From contig NW_026611618.1 in assembly GCF_028009165.1 (NCBI RefSeq), forward strand, positions 2,232,001-2,296,000: DNA of 64,000 bases. The letters run 5' to 3'. Shown one piece after another: positions 1-12,700 of this stretch (the stretch's first letter is position 1; each line of letters opens with the position of its first letter). Origin of the DNA: Akanthomyces muscarius. Taxonomy: Eukaryota > Ascomycota > Sordariomycetes > Hypocreales > Cordycipitaceae. The notes beneath the pieces are model-generated. The model had not been told where the DNA came from. It worked only from the letters and a program-made list of their open reading frames with translations, and ran no database searches. The position numbers and the translations under genes were made by a program.

Positions 1-1195
1 GTTACCGACACTACGGAATTGAGGCCAATCGCCATCAGTCTTGTTGACAACCTTGGCATATTCACGGACCATGATGGGCTTTTGCTTTTCGTCCATGTCC
101 CAAACGTAAATGTAAGGACCCTTGAACAAAGCGAGCTCCCTGTTCATAGCTGTGGGGTCACGGTCCGAAGGTCCATGGATGCGTTCGTTGTGAAGCAGCT
201 GCAGCAGATTGGGCTCGTGGGCTCCCTTGTTGGCGCCATATTGGCTTCGGGCGCTGGCAACGCGTGATCCATATGAAGCTTGCTGTGGTTCTGATTCCAG
301 CAGTACAGAGAGCATAGTCTGAAACTTGTCCAGCGACCAGATCTTCTTGCCCATGTCACGAGCCTTGTGCAAAACATCGTTATTGCGGACACCTCGGCTG
401 CGTCTGATGAGATCATCTTGCTGTTGTGATTGCATAGGTGCTTGGCGGAATTCGAAGAGAAGCTTTCTGCGGGCATCACTGGGTCTATCCAGCAACAGAG
501 AAGGGTTGATGGTCTGAGGTTGCTCCTCAGCATGGCCGCCTTGCCCGTGATCTATAGCGTCTGCTTCATCCGTGTTGGACTTTTCGACGGGGATCGATCG
601 CGTGGTAACGACGTGCGTTACGTCAATCGAGAAGAAGGGCTCTTGGCGCTGCAGGTGATCGTCAGTAAGCGAGAGAATGAAATAAATGGATAGGAGAGGT
701 AGCAAAACGTACAGCGCCGAGATATGCGACTCTCTTGATGAGCTTTGCTCGAACGTCATCCGGTATGCTTTCGAAGTAAAAGACCATCTTGGGAAACTTG
801 GCACGGTGGTGTCTTTTCCACACTTCCTTTTCATTTTCAGCATCATGAGGCTTGGACGTGGGAACAGGTCTAGCTTGTCGATCACGGACGACGGGACGCG
901 TGATGGCGGCAGCAGTGCCCCGGGACATGGTCTGGGAGCGTGGCAGCTTCGAGGGAGAGCGGATAACGCGTGCAGAGCCATTATCAAGAGCCTGCTTCTT
1001 GGCAGGGGGAGCTTGGCCATAAGGTTCTTCACGTTGAATCGTGGCGTGGGAGCGTTTCTGCTTTGCGTAGGCAGCTAGAGCGGAAGCTCCACGAAGCGGC
1101 GAGTTGGCGACATTAGGGTTGTTCGAGAGAGGAACTCGTCGCGAAGCCATGGCCGCAATGGAAGCTGGCGTTGGAGATAGAGATACGGTTGCCAT
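1..1195 (-). CDS. DBF4/Dfp1-type regulatory subunit of Cdc7 kinase (partial, 3' end outside window)
   Basis: Activator of the Cdc7/Hsk1 kinase that phosphorylates the MCM helicase at replication origins (nimO in Aspergillus, Dfp1/Him1 in fission yeast). Exon 1 is 1195-713, a 64-bp intron is 712-649 (donor GTACGT, acceptor CTGCAG, phase 0), and exon 2 is 648 to the window edge. The join gives a BRCT-like motif N: MVFYFESIPDD at about residues 135-145, then LGARQEPFFSIDVTHVVTTR across the splice. Further on, YIYVWDMDEKQKPIMV matches the central Dfp1/Him1 region. The N-terminus is basic and Ser/Pro-rich, as expected for a regulated tail. The C-terminal zinc-finger motif C would lie off the left edge. 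A start at 1150 (second Met) is an alternative. The gene diverges from ICP55. The family call is confident; the exact start is not. Confidence 0.9.
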
Positions 1196-2204
1196 AAACT
1201 GCCTCAGTCAACATGCTCCGGGTTGCTAAACCAGAAGCTTGTTGCGGTGGTTGACGGTTGGTGTGGGAGGGGTCAGAGGGCAGAGGGCGGGCTGTGGCTC
1301 TGCACGCGACGTGTAGGCGACACGACAGCAGACACGAGAACACAGGCTGGCGAGGTAAGGATGCTAACAAGACATTGGGCGGCGGGATATGAGCAGATGC
1401 AAAAAGATGAAGCAAGATGAAGAAACGGCAAGGCAAGCTCGAGCTGCGAGGAGTGATGTTGTTGCGTGGCGGCAGCTAGCAGGCGGTCGTCTGGTGAAAA
1501 AGAAAGCGTGTGTTGGAGACGAGAGAGGTGTTGATGGAGACTTCGCGCTAGGCATAACAGCGCTATACCTGGTTGGGCAAGGCTGCCAAAAACACGCACG
1601 GGCCAACCCGCCGCACCAGCAACGGGATGGGCGACGAACGCCTCGCTGGCGCTACAGTGCACAAGTCGCTCGCAATTCAGCGCTGTTTGCCGGCACAGAG
1701 GACGGGCACCACAGCGGCCACTACCTACAGCGGTTCACCGGTCTTCCGCAACGGCAGCCAGCCGGCCAACCAGCATCCGCATCCGCCATCAACACAGCAC
1801 AGCTCCCCTGCCACAGCAGACCTCGGTGGCGGGTGAGCATAACTCGTCCCCGCTCCACAGTTCAAGACGCCCAAACACCCACGCCTAATGTGCATGCCGT
1901 CGCTGCACAACACCTGCACAGTCAGCCATCTGCACGCCAAAAATACCGCTGTAGAAATTTTATGCACTCCCGCATAGCTTGTGTCGAACACCGCAGCTTC
2001 CCCGGGTTGAGCCGCAAATCTGTTCTCGACATCACCACCAACGTCGCTGTCCTCGGTCGCGCAGCCTGCAATTCGGTGCAGGACTCCATTGTCTTTTTTT
2101 TCTGGTCTCGTCCATCTCCAGCGCTGTCTTTCTCTCGCGGCTCTCTCATCATTGGCCATGGCCTGAGCTTCTCCATCTCAATTCCTCGTCAAAATTATCC
2201 TAAG
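1196..2204. promoter_or_regulatory. Divergent intergenic region between DBF4-like gene and ICP55
   Basis: About 1 kb separates the two divergent start codons. It is rich in GA/CT tracts and has a pyrimidine stretch just before the ICP55 start (around 2090-2140), typical of fungal core promoters. A long open frame crosses this region in frame with ICP55, but its composition is low-complexity and it lacks domain features, so I treat it as non-coding leader and promoter. Confidence 0.5.
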
Positions 2205-3802
2205 ATGAAGCTCCATCAGCCGTCATTCCGGCGCCTCTTGTCGCGCCCTTCAGCCCTCTGCAGCGCTGCCGTCCCGAGAGTCAATAGATCCACCATTGCG
2301 TGTGGTAAAATTAGCTCTGGTCGCTTATTCTCGAATCACCCCCAAAGGCAGCATGCTTCTGTCTCTGCCGCCGAGCTTCAATTCGGTCAGCCAGTCTACG
2401 AGACTCACCCCCACATTCTGAACCCTGGCGAACGTTGGTGACCATCTTTATTTTTATTTTGCTCGCATGTCCTCGAGCATGCTATTCTCAAATCGTAATT
2501 GATCGCTGATTCGTGTGTTATTTATGTTTAGTGACGCCAGGAATCACTGCCCAAGAGTATGCCGACCGTCGCGCCGCCCTCGTCGATCTTCTCCCTCAAG
2601 GAGCCGTGGTAGTTCTTCACGCCGCATCCCTCCAATACAAGTCTGGCGCAGTCTTTTATCCATATAGACAGGAGTCCAATTTCTTCTGGCTGACAGGATG
2701 GGAAGAACCCGAGGCGGTAGCTGTCATAGAAAAGACAGGCTGCGGAACGGGCGACTACGTATTTAGGCTCTTCGTCCAGCCCAAGAACCCTAGAGACGAG
2801 CAGTGGTCCGGCCCCCGCAATGGTGTGCAAGCTGCCGAAGACATCTTCAATGCAGATGAGGCCTACTCAATAGACGGCATGGGCTCATTGCTGCCGGACA
2901 TTCTCAACCGCGCAACCTCCATCTACGCCGACGCGCAGCCCGCAGAAAAGACCAGCAAGAGCTCTCTATTGGATATGTTCTCGGGCAAGACCTCATGGCC
3001 ATCCCGAACACCATTGTATCCCATCATGAACAGACTGCGAGCTATCAAAAGCGAGGCAGAGGTAGCCAACATGCGTCGCGCAGGGCAGATATCTGGGCGC
3101 ACCATCACCGATGCAATGCGACGGCCCTGGACTCGGGAAAGGGACTTGCACGCTTTCCTGGACTACCAGTTTACCGTCAACGGCTGCGAAGGCTCCGCAT
3201 ACATTCCCGTAGTCGCAGGTGGTGAACGCGCCAACTGCATTCATTACACAGTCAACAATAGCGTCTTCCGTGAGGGCGAGTTCATTCTCGTAGACGCCGG
3301 TGGCCAATATGGCACGTACATTACTGATATTTCTCGAACTTGGCCAGTCACGGGCAGGTTCACTGCCGCACAGCGTGATTTGTACGAAGCTGTCCTCACT
3401 GTGCAGCGCAAAAGTGTCGACCTTTGCCGACAAAACGCGCGCATGTCACTCGAGGACATCCACGGCTTGACAGTACGTGGGCTTGTAGAGTCTCTGCGCT
3501 CGATAGGCTTCGACGTGTCAAACGCCAACATAGATCAGCTGTTTCCTCACCACGTCGGACACTACATTGGTCTCGACGTGCACGACTGCCCTGGCTATTC
3601 GCGACGAGAGCTGCTCCGTCGCGGCCACTGCGTCACCATCGAGCCTGGTGTGTACGTGCCTGACGACGAGCGCTGGCCCGCTCACTTTCGTGGCATGGGC
3701 GTGCGTATCGAGGACAGCATCTGTGTTGATGAGACCGAGCCGCACATTCTCACGACGGAGGCTGTCAAGGAGATTGCTGATATTGAGGCTCTCCGTGCAT
3801 AG
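2205..3802 (+). CDS. ICP55: Intermediate cleaving peptidase, aminopeptidase P family (ICP55)
   Basis: Mitochondrial M24B aminopeptidase that removes a residue from the new N-terminus left by the matrix processing peptidase, stabilising imported proteins under the N-end rule. Exon 1 is 2205-2433, the intron 2434-2531 (donor GTTGGT, acceptor TTTAG) and exon 2 2532-3802, giving 499 aa. Residues 1-50 form an Arg/Ser-rich presequence without acidic residues. The splice makes the family signature GELTPGITAQEY, followed by the N-terminal creatinase-like domain (VVLHAASLQYKSG, YPYRQESNFFWLTGWEEP). The C-terminal pita-bread domain shows the metal ligands in LVDAGGQYGTYITDISRT, HHVGHYIGLDVHD, TIEPGVYVP and GVRIEDSI. 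Start chosen because it gives the presequence; upstream frame sequence looks non-coding. The donor is not the usual GTANGT but is the only one that preserves the signature. Confidence 0.95.
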
Positions 3803-5171
3803 GAAATAGTGTCTACAGTGCACATATTCTTGTACAGTACAGCCCCGTCTGTAACACTAGATAGATGAGTGGTCCAAATATATATGTAAATGACGCACTG
3901 ACAAGGCACCGCTCGTTTCCCTTTTTGTCTGAAGTGACATTGTGCGTGCTGTCACACGCCTCAGGTCGCGTGGAACCTACCCGGTAACAGCAGGAAGCTT
4001 TCTTGGGCACAGTTAGCTCCGCCAGGTTGACAGCAGGCGCTGAGAAAGGTGTGCTATAATTAATCGGTCTATGCTTTGAACATTGCGAATGTAATCTCAC
4101 GGGTGTCGGATTGTGGTCGTTCGATATAGGCTATGTTAACCGCGCGCTTCAACATGTAATCCCGGCGGTCACACAACCAGTCTTAGCTGCAAACTATCGC
4201 CTTTTACAACCAGGCCGGCCCTCGTGAAGCGGCATCCTGTCTCACCGTAACACAAACTCGCAGTGAAACATGCATATGGTTTAATTTGTATTTATTCATA
4301 GAAATGCCTTACTCAATACTATGCGTCTAATGGAGTAACAAAACCAGCAATAGCCAACCCAAGTGGAGCGAGCAAACGAGACATAGTAAGACTCCAAAAT
4401 CAAATGAGATGGTCAATTCGCTGCGCGTCCAACGCACCCTGGCGTAAAAAACTCCGCGCTGTATTTTCCATACCCTGTAATATCATTGTAAACATGCTGA
4501 TAAAAACCGCAAAAATTCGAATCCTGCAGAACGTGAAATGATGCACAAGAAAAGGCAGATAAGCACATGGGATCCTCGTGTTCCGATGTACGAGTGAAAC
4601 TCGTTCGCCGCAACAAAAGACGCTCGGTATTCCGTGTTCCTTAACCTGGCCGCTGAAAAACAAAATCATTGTCGTGTACACTGTGCTCGTGAACCGGGCC
4701 GTGGCAGCGGCCCGTGGCGGAAGCCTCTAGCGCATCAGGTTTCGCGTTCCCCTGTGCACGTGGCCAATTGCCACGGTCACATCATCGACCTGGCCAATGA
4801 CCCAGCAAACATGCCGTGAAGCCCATATTCGATTTGTTCTGTAAGAATAGAAATTCGTCGAAATGAAGCAACAAATTCGTCAGACGTGCCGCGCCGACCA
4901 ACGCGTGTAGCGAGTGAGACACGACCCAGCGACAGATCGATCGAGTCCGTATTAGCCTCCTTTGAATTATGAGTCTGACTGCCCTTGACAGCGGAAATCC
5001 AGGACCAGGTTACCTTTGCTCCACTGATGTGCTATTCAATCCCAATGCCCCTGGTACAGCCCATGCCATGCCGCGATGCTGAAAAAGAAAAGGCCGCGAT
5101 CAGTCCCCGGCTTTCTGCCATCATGCAGTTGAGGCACATGCTCGGTTGCGGCACCGGGGCCCGCCACCAAG
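3803..5171. other. Intergenic region between convergent ICP55 and bHLH gene
   Basis: About 1.37 kb between two stop codons facing each other, holding the 3' UTRs of both genes. A/T-rich patches occur around 3875-3895 and 4260-4330. No ORF with family features, no tRNA and no repeat were recognised. Confidence 0.5.
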
Positions 5172-6703
5172 TCAGCTAAAGCCGCGAGGATCAAACATGT
5201 TCATGCCATGATTGGGTGTGTACTGAGGCGTACGCACCCCGCTGTTCTGGAGCATCGCCTCGAGCGTGTGCAGGCGCTCCATGAGCTGCTGGTGCTCGTT
5301 GGCCATGGCACGATTGGCCTGCTCCAGCTGCTGGATGTATTCGGTGGCCTTGCTCAGGACGGTGCCCTTGCTGACCTTGGGCGCCGCGTGGCTGCTCGTG
5401 CCGTCGGACTCGACGTCCTGCTGCGCCTGCAGCGCAGGCACCGCCGCCCGAAGCTCGGCGATGCGGTCCTTGAGATTCGTTCGGTACTTGCGCTCCACAT
5501 CGTTGTGGGTGGTGCGGTCGCCCGACTTGGCGCGCTCGGATTTCGTCGCGGTGGCGGCGTTCTGCTGCACCGGGCTCCTCCGGGGCAGGCCCGATGCGGA
5601 TGACGCCAGGATCTTGGGCTTGATCTCCTTGCCTAGCCCTGTGCCGCCGAGCCGGGTGTTGCTGCGCATGTTGGCTCCGCCGGCGCTGCCGGCCGGGCCG
5701 TGGAAAGCGGACTGCGGCCAGCCGGCGGCAGTGCTGGGAGCGAGACGAGGTGTGGTCGGTGTCGAGTTGCCGTTGGGAGTTCCGTATGCGTTGGAGGGCA
5801 CAACGCGGTGCGCTGGACCGCTCACCATGGGGTAGTCGCCGTACATTTGAGGGTTGTTGTTTGCGGCCGAGGACGTCTCGTATGGCGATGCAAGGCTGCC
5901 GTCGGGCTGCATCTGTGAATGCCGAAACTCGGACTCCCAAGAACCGTTGGCCATCCGCCGCGGGACGTATTGCTGTATTGAATCCATTGGCATCGACATA
6001 TCCTGGCCCCAAGCCACGCCGTTTCCATACATCTGAGACTGGGCGCCACCATGTATCTGTCCTTCGCCTCCTCCAAGACCATCATTAGCGTCCTCATCTT
6101 CCGGGTTTGACTTGTCTATAGATTCTGTAGCAAGGGAGTTGCTACTCCAGTAAGGCGCTCCCACGACCGGGTATGTCTCGTTCGGCATTGTGGATGGCGT
6201 CACAACTGCCATGGTAGACCTGACGCAATCACGTTAGCTGATTTCTGTAGCGCATTGAAAGCCGAGATTTTGAGCACCAGAGCATGTTTGGGGTTTTCTA
6301 TCGTGTGTACACCTAATAGTGAAGACATCAAGACCCTATTTACGTACCTTGACTGGCTACCCATTTCTAGATCTTGTGAATAATTCACATCGAAGCGCTC
6401 GTGGTGCCGGTTCATAAGCTGGTGTCCTGGTCGGTCTCCCATAGCGGTCGGGTTTCTGGAGATCGCGTTAGAATGGCGGCTAATGATCCGTGGTCGCTTA
6501 GATTCTCGCCCAAGAGGTGCATCAGATGAGAGAATCTGCGTCGACGAGGCTGAGGACGGCGCAATCGAGTACGGCGAGCCGGTTGTGATTATCGAGGCTG
6601 ACAGAAGGGCGGGCGAAGGACTGGCACTTGTGTTACTGTCTGCAGCACCAAGTGCCACGCCATCTAACTCGAGGCGCAATGGTACAGCTCCAGTATTGTT
6701 CAT
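5172..6703 (-). CDS. SREBP-type basic helix-loop-helix transcription factor
   Basis: Nuclear DNA-binding regulator. Exon 1 is 6703-6348, the intron 6347-6220 (128 bp, donor GTACGT, acceptor GTCAG) and exon 2 6219-5172, giving 467 aa. The splice joins MGSQSR to STMAVVTPSTMPNE in frame. The long N-terminal part is Ser/Pro/Asn-rich and disordered-looking. The bHLH lies at about 356-420: THNDVERKYRTNLKDRIAEL is the basic region and helix 1, with Tyr in place of the usual Arg (hallmark of SREBP-like factors that can bind SRE as well as E-box), then a loop with SDGTSS and helix 2 KGTVLSKATEYIQQLEQ. No membrane segments follow, so it is a soluble factor rather than a true sterol-sensing SREBP; Aspergillus DevR-like proteins have this layout. 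Start at 6703 preferred (A at -3); an in-frame Met at 6838 would add 45 residues of poor coding character. Confidence 0.87.
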
Positions 6704-9700
6704 ACTGGGGGCAGCCGTAGGGGGAAGCTGGTCTGTCAACACTGACGAGGAGGCGCGATCCAAGTGAGTGCAGGTACTAGGGCCGCAAAAGGGAGTACTC
6801 GAAAGGAAAAGAGGTGCGGGACACAATTGCAGAGACATATAGACTCAACTGCACCGGAGCTTGCTGCGTTGGTTGTTTTCGAGGTAAGGTGCTCGTCAAT
6901 CTTCTTGTTCAGATAGCCCTTTTTTCTGGATTATTTCCCCCCCTTCGTCGGCGACTTCCCTTCCCGAACTTTGACGTGTTGTTAGGGAAGAGTCTTGGGT
7001 ATGCGAATCGTAAGAATGCCTGCCATAGAGTGCGTGTGGCAGTAGATAAATCGAAAATGCGAGGTCCGAGACGGCAATACAAGAAAGGGAACCCTTGAAG
7101 AGTAAAGGTAAGAACATAGACGGTACGAGCTATTGGGTGTGGGATGTGTATTCGAGGCGCGGGTCGCTGTCAAGCAACACACGTAGTTGCGAGCGAAGGG
7201 AGAGAAATAAGACTAGCAGTGGGTGGCAAGATCGAGTCGGGAAAACGGAGCTTTTGTGTACGGGTTTTGAGTTCATATAGCACGTATAGAGTATGTTTTG
7301 AGAAGAGGGGGCCGAGAAGACCGAAATAAGAATAGAGCCAAGACGTCTTGGTAGTGTTTAAGTATTCTGTTCTCTGGGGGAACTGAGTGGCGCGTTTTTA
7401 GGGGCCGGTTTGAAGCATATGAAGCAGGTGAGGGGCTTTAAAAGAGTAGTCAATCCGCAAAACAGCAAAGAGGGCCTGGCAAGCTTATTGCTTTACGGCT
7501 GCTCCGCCTACGAGCAGGTATACACCGGACAGACTGGGGACACTGTACGCGCACACCCATGTACAGTGGACTCCCGGAGGAGGCCTGCCGAGCTTCAAGC
7601 TACCGAGAAGCGGATAATCTCTAAACACCACCGCACAATCCCTGATGGGGCATGAGCATGGGGGAGGATAAGGTGAGGTGGAGGAGCAACAGCAGCAGCG
7701 GAGAGACTGGGCTAGAGAGCGAAAGGAGGGAGAATACAAAGGTACACCATGGGCGTGTGTAACAAAGCTCCGGGAATTAGGTTAAAAAAAATAAAGAATA
7801 AAAAAATTCAGTTCGGCAGGCTTCAAGACGGACACTAAGAAATTAGAGTGCACACCTCGGCTGAGCCAAAGAGGAGCAGGGAGTGGAGGGGATGTGTCGA
7901 TTTCTGCGCAGCCCAGTAGAGTTTGCCAAGGGGCAACGCGTGTCGGTTATCTCCGATTTAAGCAGCATGGTGCTCGTTATTGGTCAAGGGAACCTTGAAA
8001 GTCAAGAAAAAGAATGTCATCGATACAGAGCTGTTACATCTGGTCTTTGTCACTGTACGCCGGCTCCAGCACTTATACATTTCCATATGACGCATGCGAT
8101 CGGCGCGGTTCAGCATGTGTTGGGTGCGAATAACTTGGATAGACTGGCAGTATAGACCGGAGGTTAGATTAGGAAGAAACAGAGACAGCACTAGCAACAA
8201 AAGCTGATGAAACGTCTTTTTTTTGGGTTCTTGCGACTGCCGGAAGAATGGAGATTCCTCTTGGGTGAAATCTAGCGGCAATTGGCCATCATGCCATTTC
8301 CCTCCCCTGGCCGACCTGAGTCGTGGTCCGTGGTCGTCGCTCTAAACTGGGGAATTTGAAGGCAAGTCGGACCAAAGAAGCTGAAAGAATCTAACTGGAA
8401 CAGGGAAAAAAGTGATATCGTGATAACAGCCTTATGCGTGGTAGCATCATTAGATGAGACAAGTGACAGATGGTAGAAGCCGGGGCATGCATGGACAGGC
8501 AACCCTAGCCTGTTCAAATCTTGAATTTTGGCGACAATTACATCGTGTGTCTGTTTGGGATAGTCAAAACTTATTACCATGTGGTGAAAGCCGTCGGGAC
8601 AAGCCCCATATTCAGCGACACCAGGAACGACCGTGACCGTTGCTAGCGTAGTGCTGGGCGTCGCAAGCAGAGGCGCAGGACATCATGGCCTCTGTTGCGC
8701 CAAGCGATTTTAGGAACGAGAAAGAATCATCGGGCGGGTTGCATTGATGTCAAGGCATATGCTGTTGTCACATATTCTACCAGTACAGGCCTATTTCATG
8801 CATGTGCCCAAGACAAGACACACACCGTCTGCCCGAGACAAAATAGCATGGTAGGCATGCGGCATAGACCCTGCCAGCTCGTCCTTTTTTTTTTTTTTTG
8901 CTTTGTTTCATTCCTTTTGTCTTGCGATGCGAGCGGTAACACGCACGTAATCCGTCTTTCGTTCATTGTAGCCGACATCCATCTTACCTTCCGTCACCCC
9001 CCCGCCCACCCCAGATCCCTGCACAGCTCAGGACGCAGTGATCGACGTAGCTTGCATGCCCGAGTTTTGGTGGTGGGGGAGAGTTGCGACAGCATGGCGA
9101 CACACGGACATCCCTCGTCGAGTTCTCGCGTGGAGGCCCTGGGTTGGTTGTTTGCTCGACGCTGTGTGTTGTGCCGTCCCACTTCCAAGTTTCTCCAACT
9201 AACTAGCCCTGCCCTTGTCAAGCTGGAAAAAAAGTGCCAATCCGGCCCTGTCGGATCAACCACCCCGTTGGCTCAACGCGTGGGGTGTGTGTGTAAGTTG
9301 AGGATCGAAAATGCATTTGGCTGCGGTCCTCTAGATCCATCAGACCGGAGCGAAATGAACAGAAAGGAGGCCAATGGTGAGGGGAACCGAGAAATTAGTT
9401 TATCTATCTTCCGACTCTTTTTGCTGCGGCAATACGGCAATAGGGAAGAGCAGAATAAATTGCAACACAACTTTGTCCATTGAAGGGAAGGGGGGTACGA
9501 AACCTTGGCCCTGCGTATTGCAGCGCGAGTCATCGTACGAGGACCAGTCCCATTTGAGCAGGTTGGTTGCCCGTATGCCGTATATGATTGGCCGAACCAG
9601 CCTCCGCACACACACCCCGGGAGCTCCGATGAGAAACCCTGTTCACTAACTCGCTCCGGCTACTGTGGCAGCCCGCTGTAGAAGCCACCTGTCGTCGCTG

Positions 9701-12700
9701 TAACGGCGCTGGGCTCGGCCGTTGAAGCCACTGAAACTAGCGAGCGCTGTATCCCGGCAACGTGGCTGGCCAGCATGTTCAGTAATAACGAGTTAGTTCC
9801 GTGCAGACAAGTAGCAGCCAGAGCGCTGAAGGACTTTGACCAATTGCACTATCTTATCATGGTGCTCGGTTGTCTTTAGCGACTAGTTTTGGACTTCGTA
9901 CCATTTGCTAGCGCATTCATTTCCCGACGGATTCCATCTTGTCCTTTGGAGCGAACGGCAAATCAGATTCTCATGCTCAGCGTAGTACTATATTTCACCG
10001 AATGGGCCGAGGGAACGGCTAAACATCAGAAGCAGAGGCAATATATTACATTTGTTGATATTTTTCAATCTTCGAGCACAGTTATCTGCCCCCTCGCCGT
10101 TGTCCGGCTCTTGACTTGGCCGGAAACACGTTAATCTCAACGGCGCTTGCGGAAACCTTCATTTTTCTTGGTAATAGCCTATTTGCGCAAACGATACGTG
10201 CCGTGTGGAAAGCCGGCGAGCCGGTGGAGCTCCGTGGTAGCTGGACAGAGATCCGCCTGCTGGCGCCTTCAAGACCTCGTTGCTCCCCGATCATAGAACC
10301 AGCTCCTCCCCGTGGCTGCCGCCGCTCATTTCATCCAATGGCGTTACCCATGCTCTGCCACGTAAGAGAAAATCTTTGTGAGCTTGCGTCGACTTGCTCC
10401 ATCTCGGTCGCCCCGGCCCCCTTAGCTACCCGCCGCATCGCCAGGCACGGTGAATAATTCTTTGACAAGGGTCTTGGGACGATTGGCGTCATCGTACGGA
10501 GTAGTGCTGGTACAGACATGCGCGTGTGCAATACGCGAACGCTCACCGCACATCTGTGCAACAGAAACAGGAAAACAAAAAGCAAAACCAAATATACGGC
10601 AAAAGAAAATATGAGCGTTTCTAGAACACTGCCGTCTACGTTCCACAACCTTTCACGTCCGTTCGGCACTATCTGCATCCCGTTCTGCTCTCTTGTCGTC
10701 CTATCAAGGTTCTGAAGAGATATGCCGATGAGAAAGGTAATCAATCACGCCCTCGCACCACCTACGAAAATACGACCAGTCCTCGGTCGACTCCGCGCAA
10801 GTTCACGTGCATTGATAGATTTCCCGACCGTTGAGATGACGGCGTTTCAGTTCGGTCCATCACTTTCTTGATTTGGTCTCATGTTTAAATGTTCCACAAG
10901 AACCCTGGGAATGCAGGTTCAGCCTTGTTTTTTCCGCGGTCTTCTCTCTTTGGCGTCGTGGGCCCTTGTCAGAAGCCTCGAGCAACCCTTGCATGCATCA
11001 CTTTTCAGTCAGCAATAGCCTATAGGAAGACTAACAGAAGTTCCTGAGTGGTGCGCTGCGCAGATTCGGTTACTCATGGAGAATCTCGTCGTACCTTTTG
11101 GATACCCTTCTTGACCACGCCCTTGATATGAACGGCTCCGTCGATGCCGTACCATATCTAGTTGACATGTCACCTGCAGCGCTTCTACTTCTCTGGGGAA
11201 CATGCGATGCGAATTTCCATTTGAACTTTGAAGCATTGTTTTCTGCCCCTTCCCTTGACAGCAGATGCCTTTGCCGAAGTTGGGTCTCTGACTGCGTATT
11301 ATTTATTTGTGGTTGCTTCGGGCTGTGCAAAACTCGGTGCTCGCATGCGGTGCTCGACTAGAAAGCCTCTGGTAACCAGCCTCGGCGATATGCAGCACAC
11401 CCACTAATAAGCGCCACAGTCCAGTGCCGCTCCCACGATTCAGCACCTGCAGCAGCGCCCATGAAACAAAGGAAACAACAGTTTAAGTGAGCTAAACTAG
11501 CAGAGTGTATCCAGGTTGGCCCCAGAGACGCAAGCTAGAACTCAATGCTACGGCTGGCTGTGCCCACACCCCTCTTTGAGCCCTTCCGCCGAGCCACCTC
11601 TACCAGCTTCTGTCCCGATGGTGAATTGCCCCCAATACTACGTTGCCAAATCCGGAATAGTTATTGCCGGAAACCAGTAAGATAATGCACAGTGGCGATG
11701 ATTAAACATGACAGTGAACGGATCTGCTGGAGTTTGACTTGGATGAGGCCAGAAACAGGAGGAATAGATGAACGCGAGCTAAATTTGGTGGTACCAAGGG
11801 AGAGATTGGCCAGCGTCTCACCGCATAACTCGGTCGAATACATCTACACCTGGACTTTTGCAATACAAGCGATTCATTTCTTCCAGCTCTTGCTAAGTGA
11901 ACCAGTTCTTGCTGTACTTGTTGGCCATACGCCACAGCCTCGGCTTGTACTAGCCTAGAACTTCATGTTACAGAGAAGCCGAATACCGAAAACCTGACGT
12001 TCCCAGGGGCAAAAAAACGTATCCTTGTAGCATGGGTGAAAGAATTCGCAGCACTGATACGCTCCGACTTCACATCGCCATGAAGTAGAAAGTAGGTAGC
12101 CGAGAGGCAGCGCTACCACCCTAACAGGTTCAGTACCCTGGCCCAGTGTCCGCACCACCAATGAAATACACGGAATATAGCGAATGGCGGTGGTATTTAA
12201 TGAGTATCAAGAGAAGGTATCACCAAATGTATGTTTTAGCTCAACGCGACCGGGACAGAGCTATCGGCGGAAGACCTACTCCTTTCTCGCTAGATGGACA
12301 TACACTGATTAGTGAAAGGATTATTCTTTAAAGATCTGTTCACTTTTGATGAGAGATATTGGTCATGGCCCAGGAGGGAGCCCAACTTATTAATAAATGG
12401 CGGTGGCACCGCAGCATGTGGGATGCTGGAGTTCGGAGGCATGCCCACGAAATAAAGTTTACTGGTGCGGCATGTGCATGCGGGCCTAGGCATTCCCGTG
12501 CTCGGAAGCCCCAGTAATCTTGGACAGCCTAGGTGGACGCCGATGGTGTGGATTGTGTTGACGTTGTATTGAGTTGATGACATTGAGAGTGAACAGTGCT
12601 ACGAAGGTGAACCGCGATAGCGCAAAATGGTCAACGCCAAGAAGGGCGCAGGCACTGACGATGCACTCTGGTTGGAGCTCGCTCATCAAATAGCGCTTTA

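Noticed and set aside
1389..2204. Open frame upstream of and in frame with ICP55
   Set aside because: Lacks domain features, low-complexity composition, and precedes a Met that begins a proper mitochondrial presequence; treated as leader/promoter.
8695..9483. 262-codon open frame on plus
   Set aside because: Includes translated homopolymer T, has no domain, and competing frames on the other strand are equally open; no coding character.
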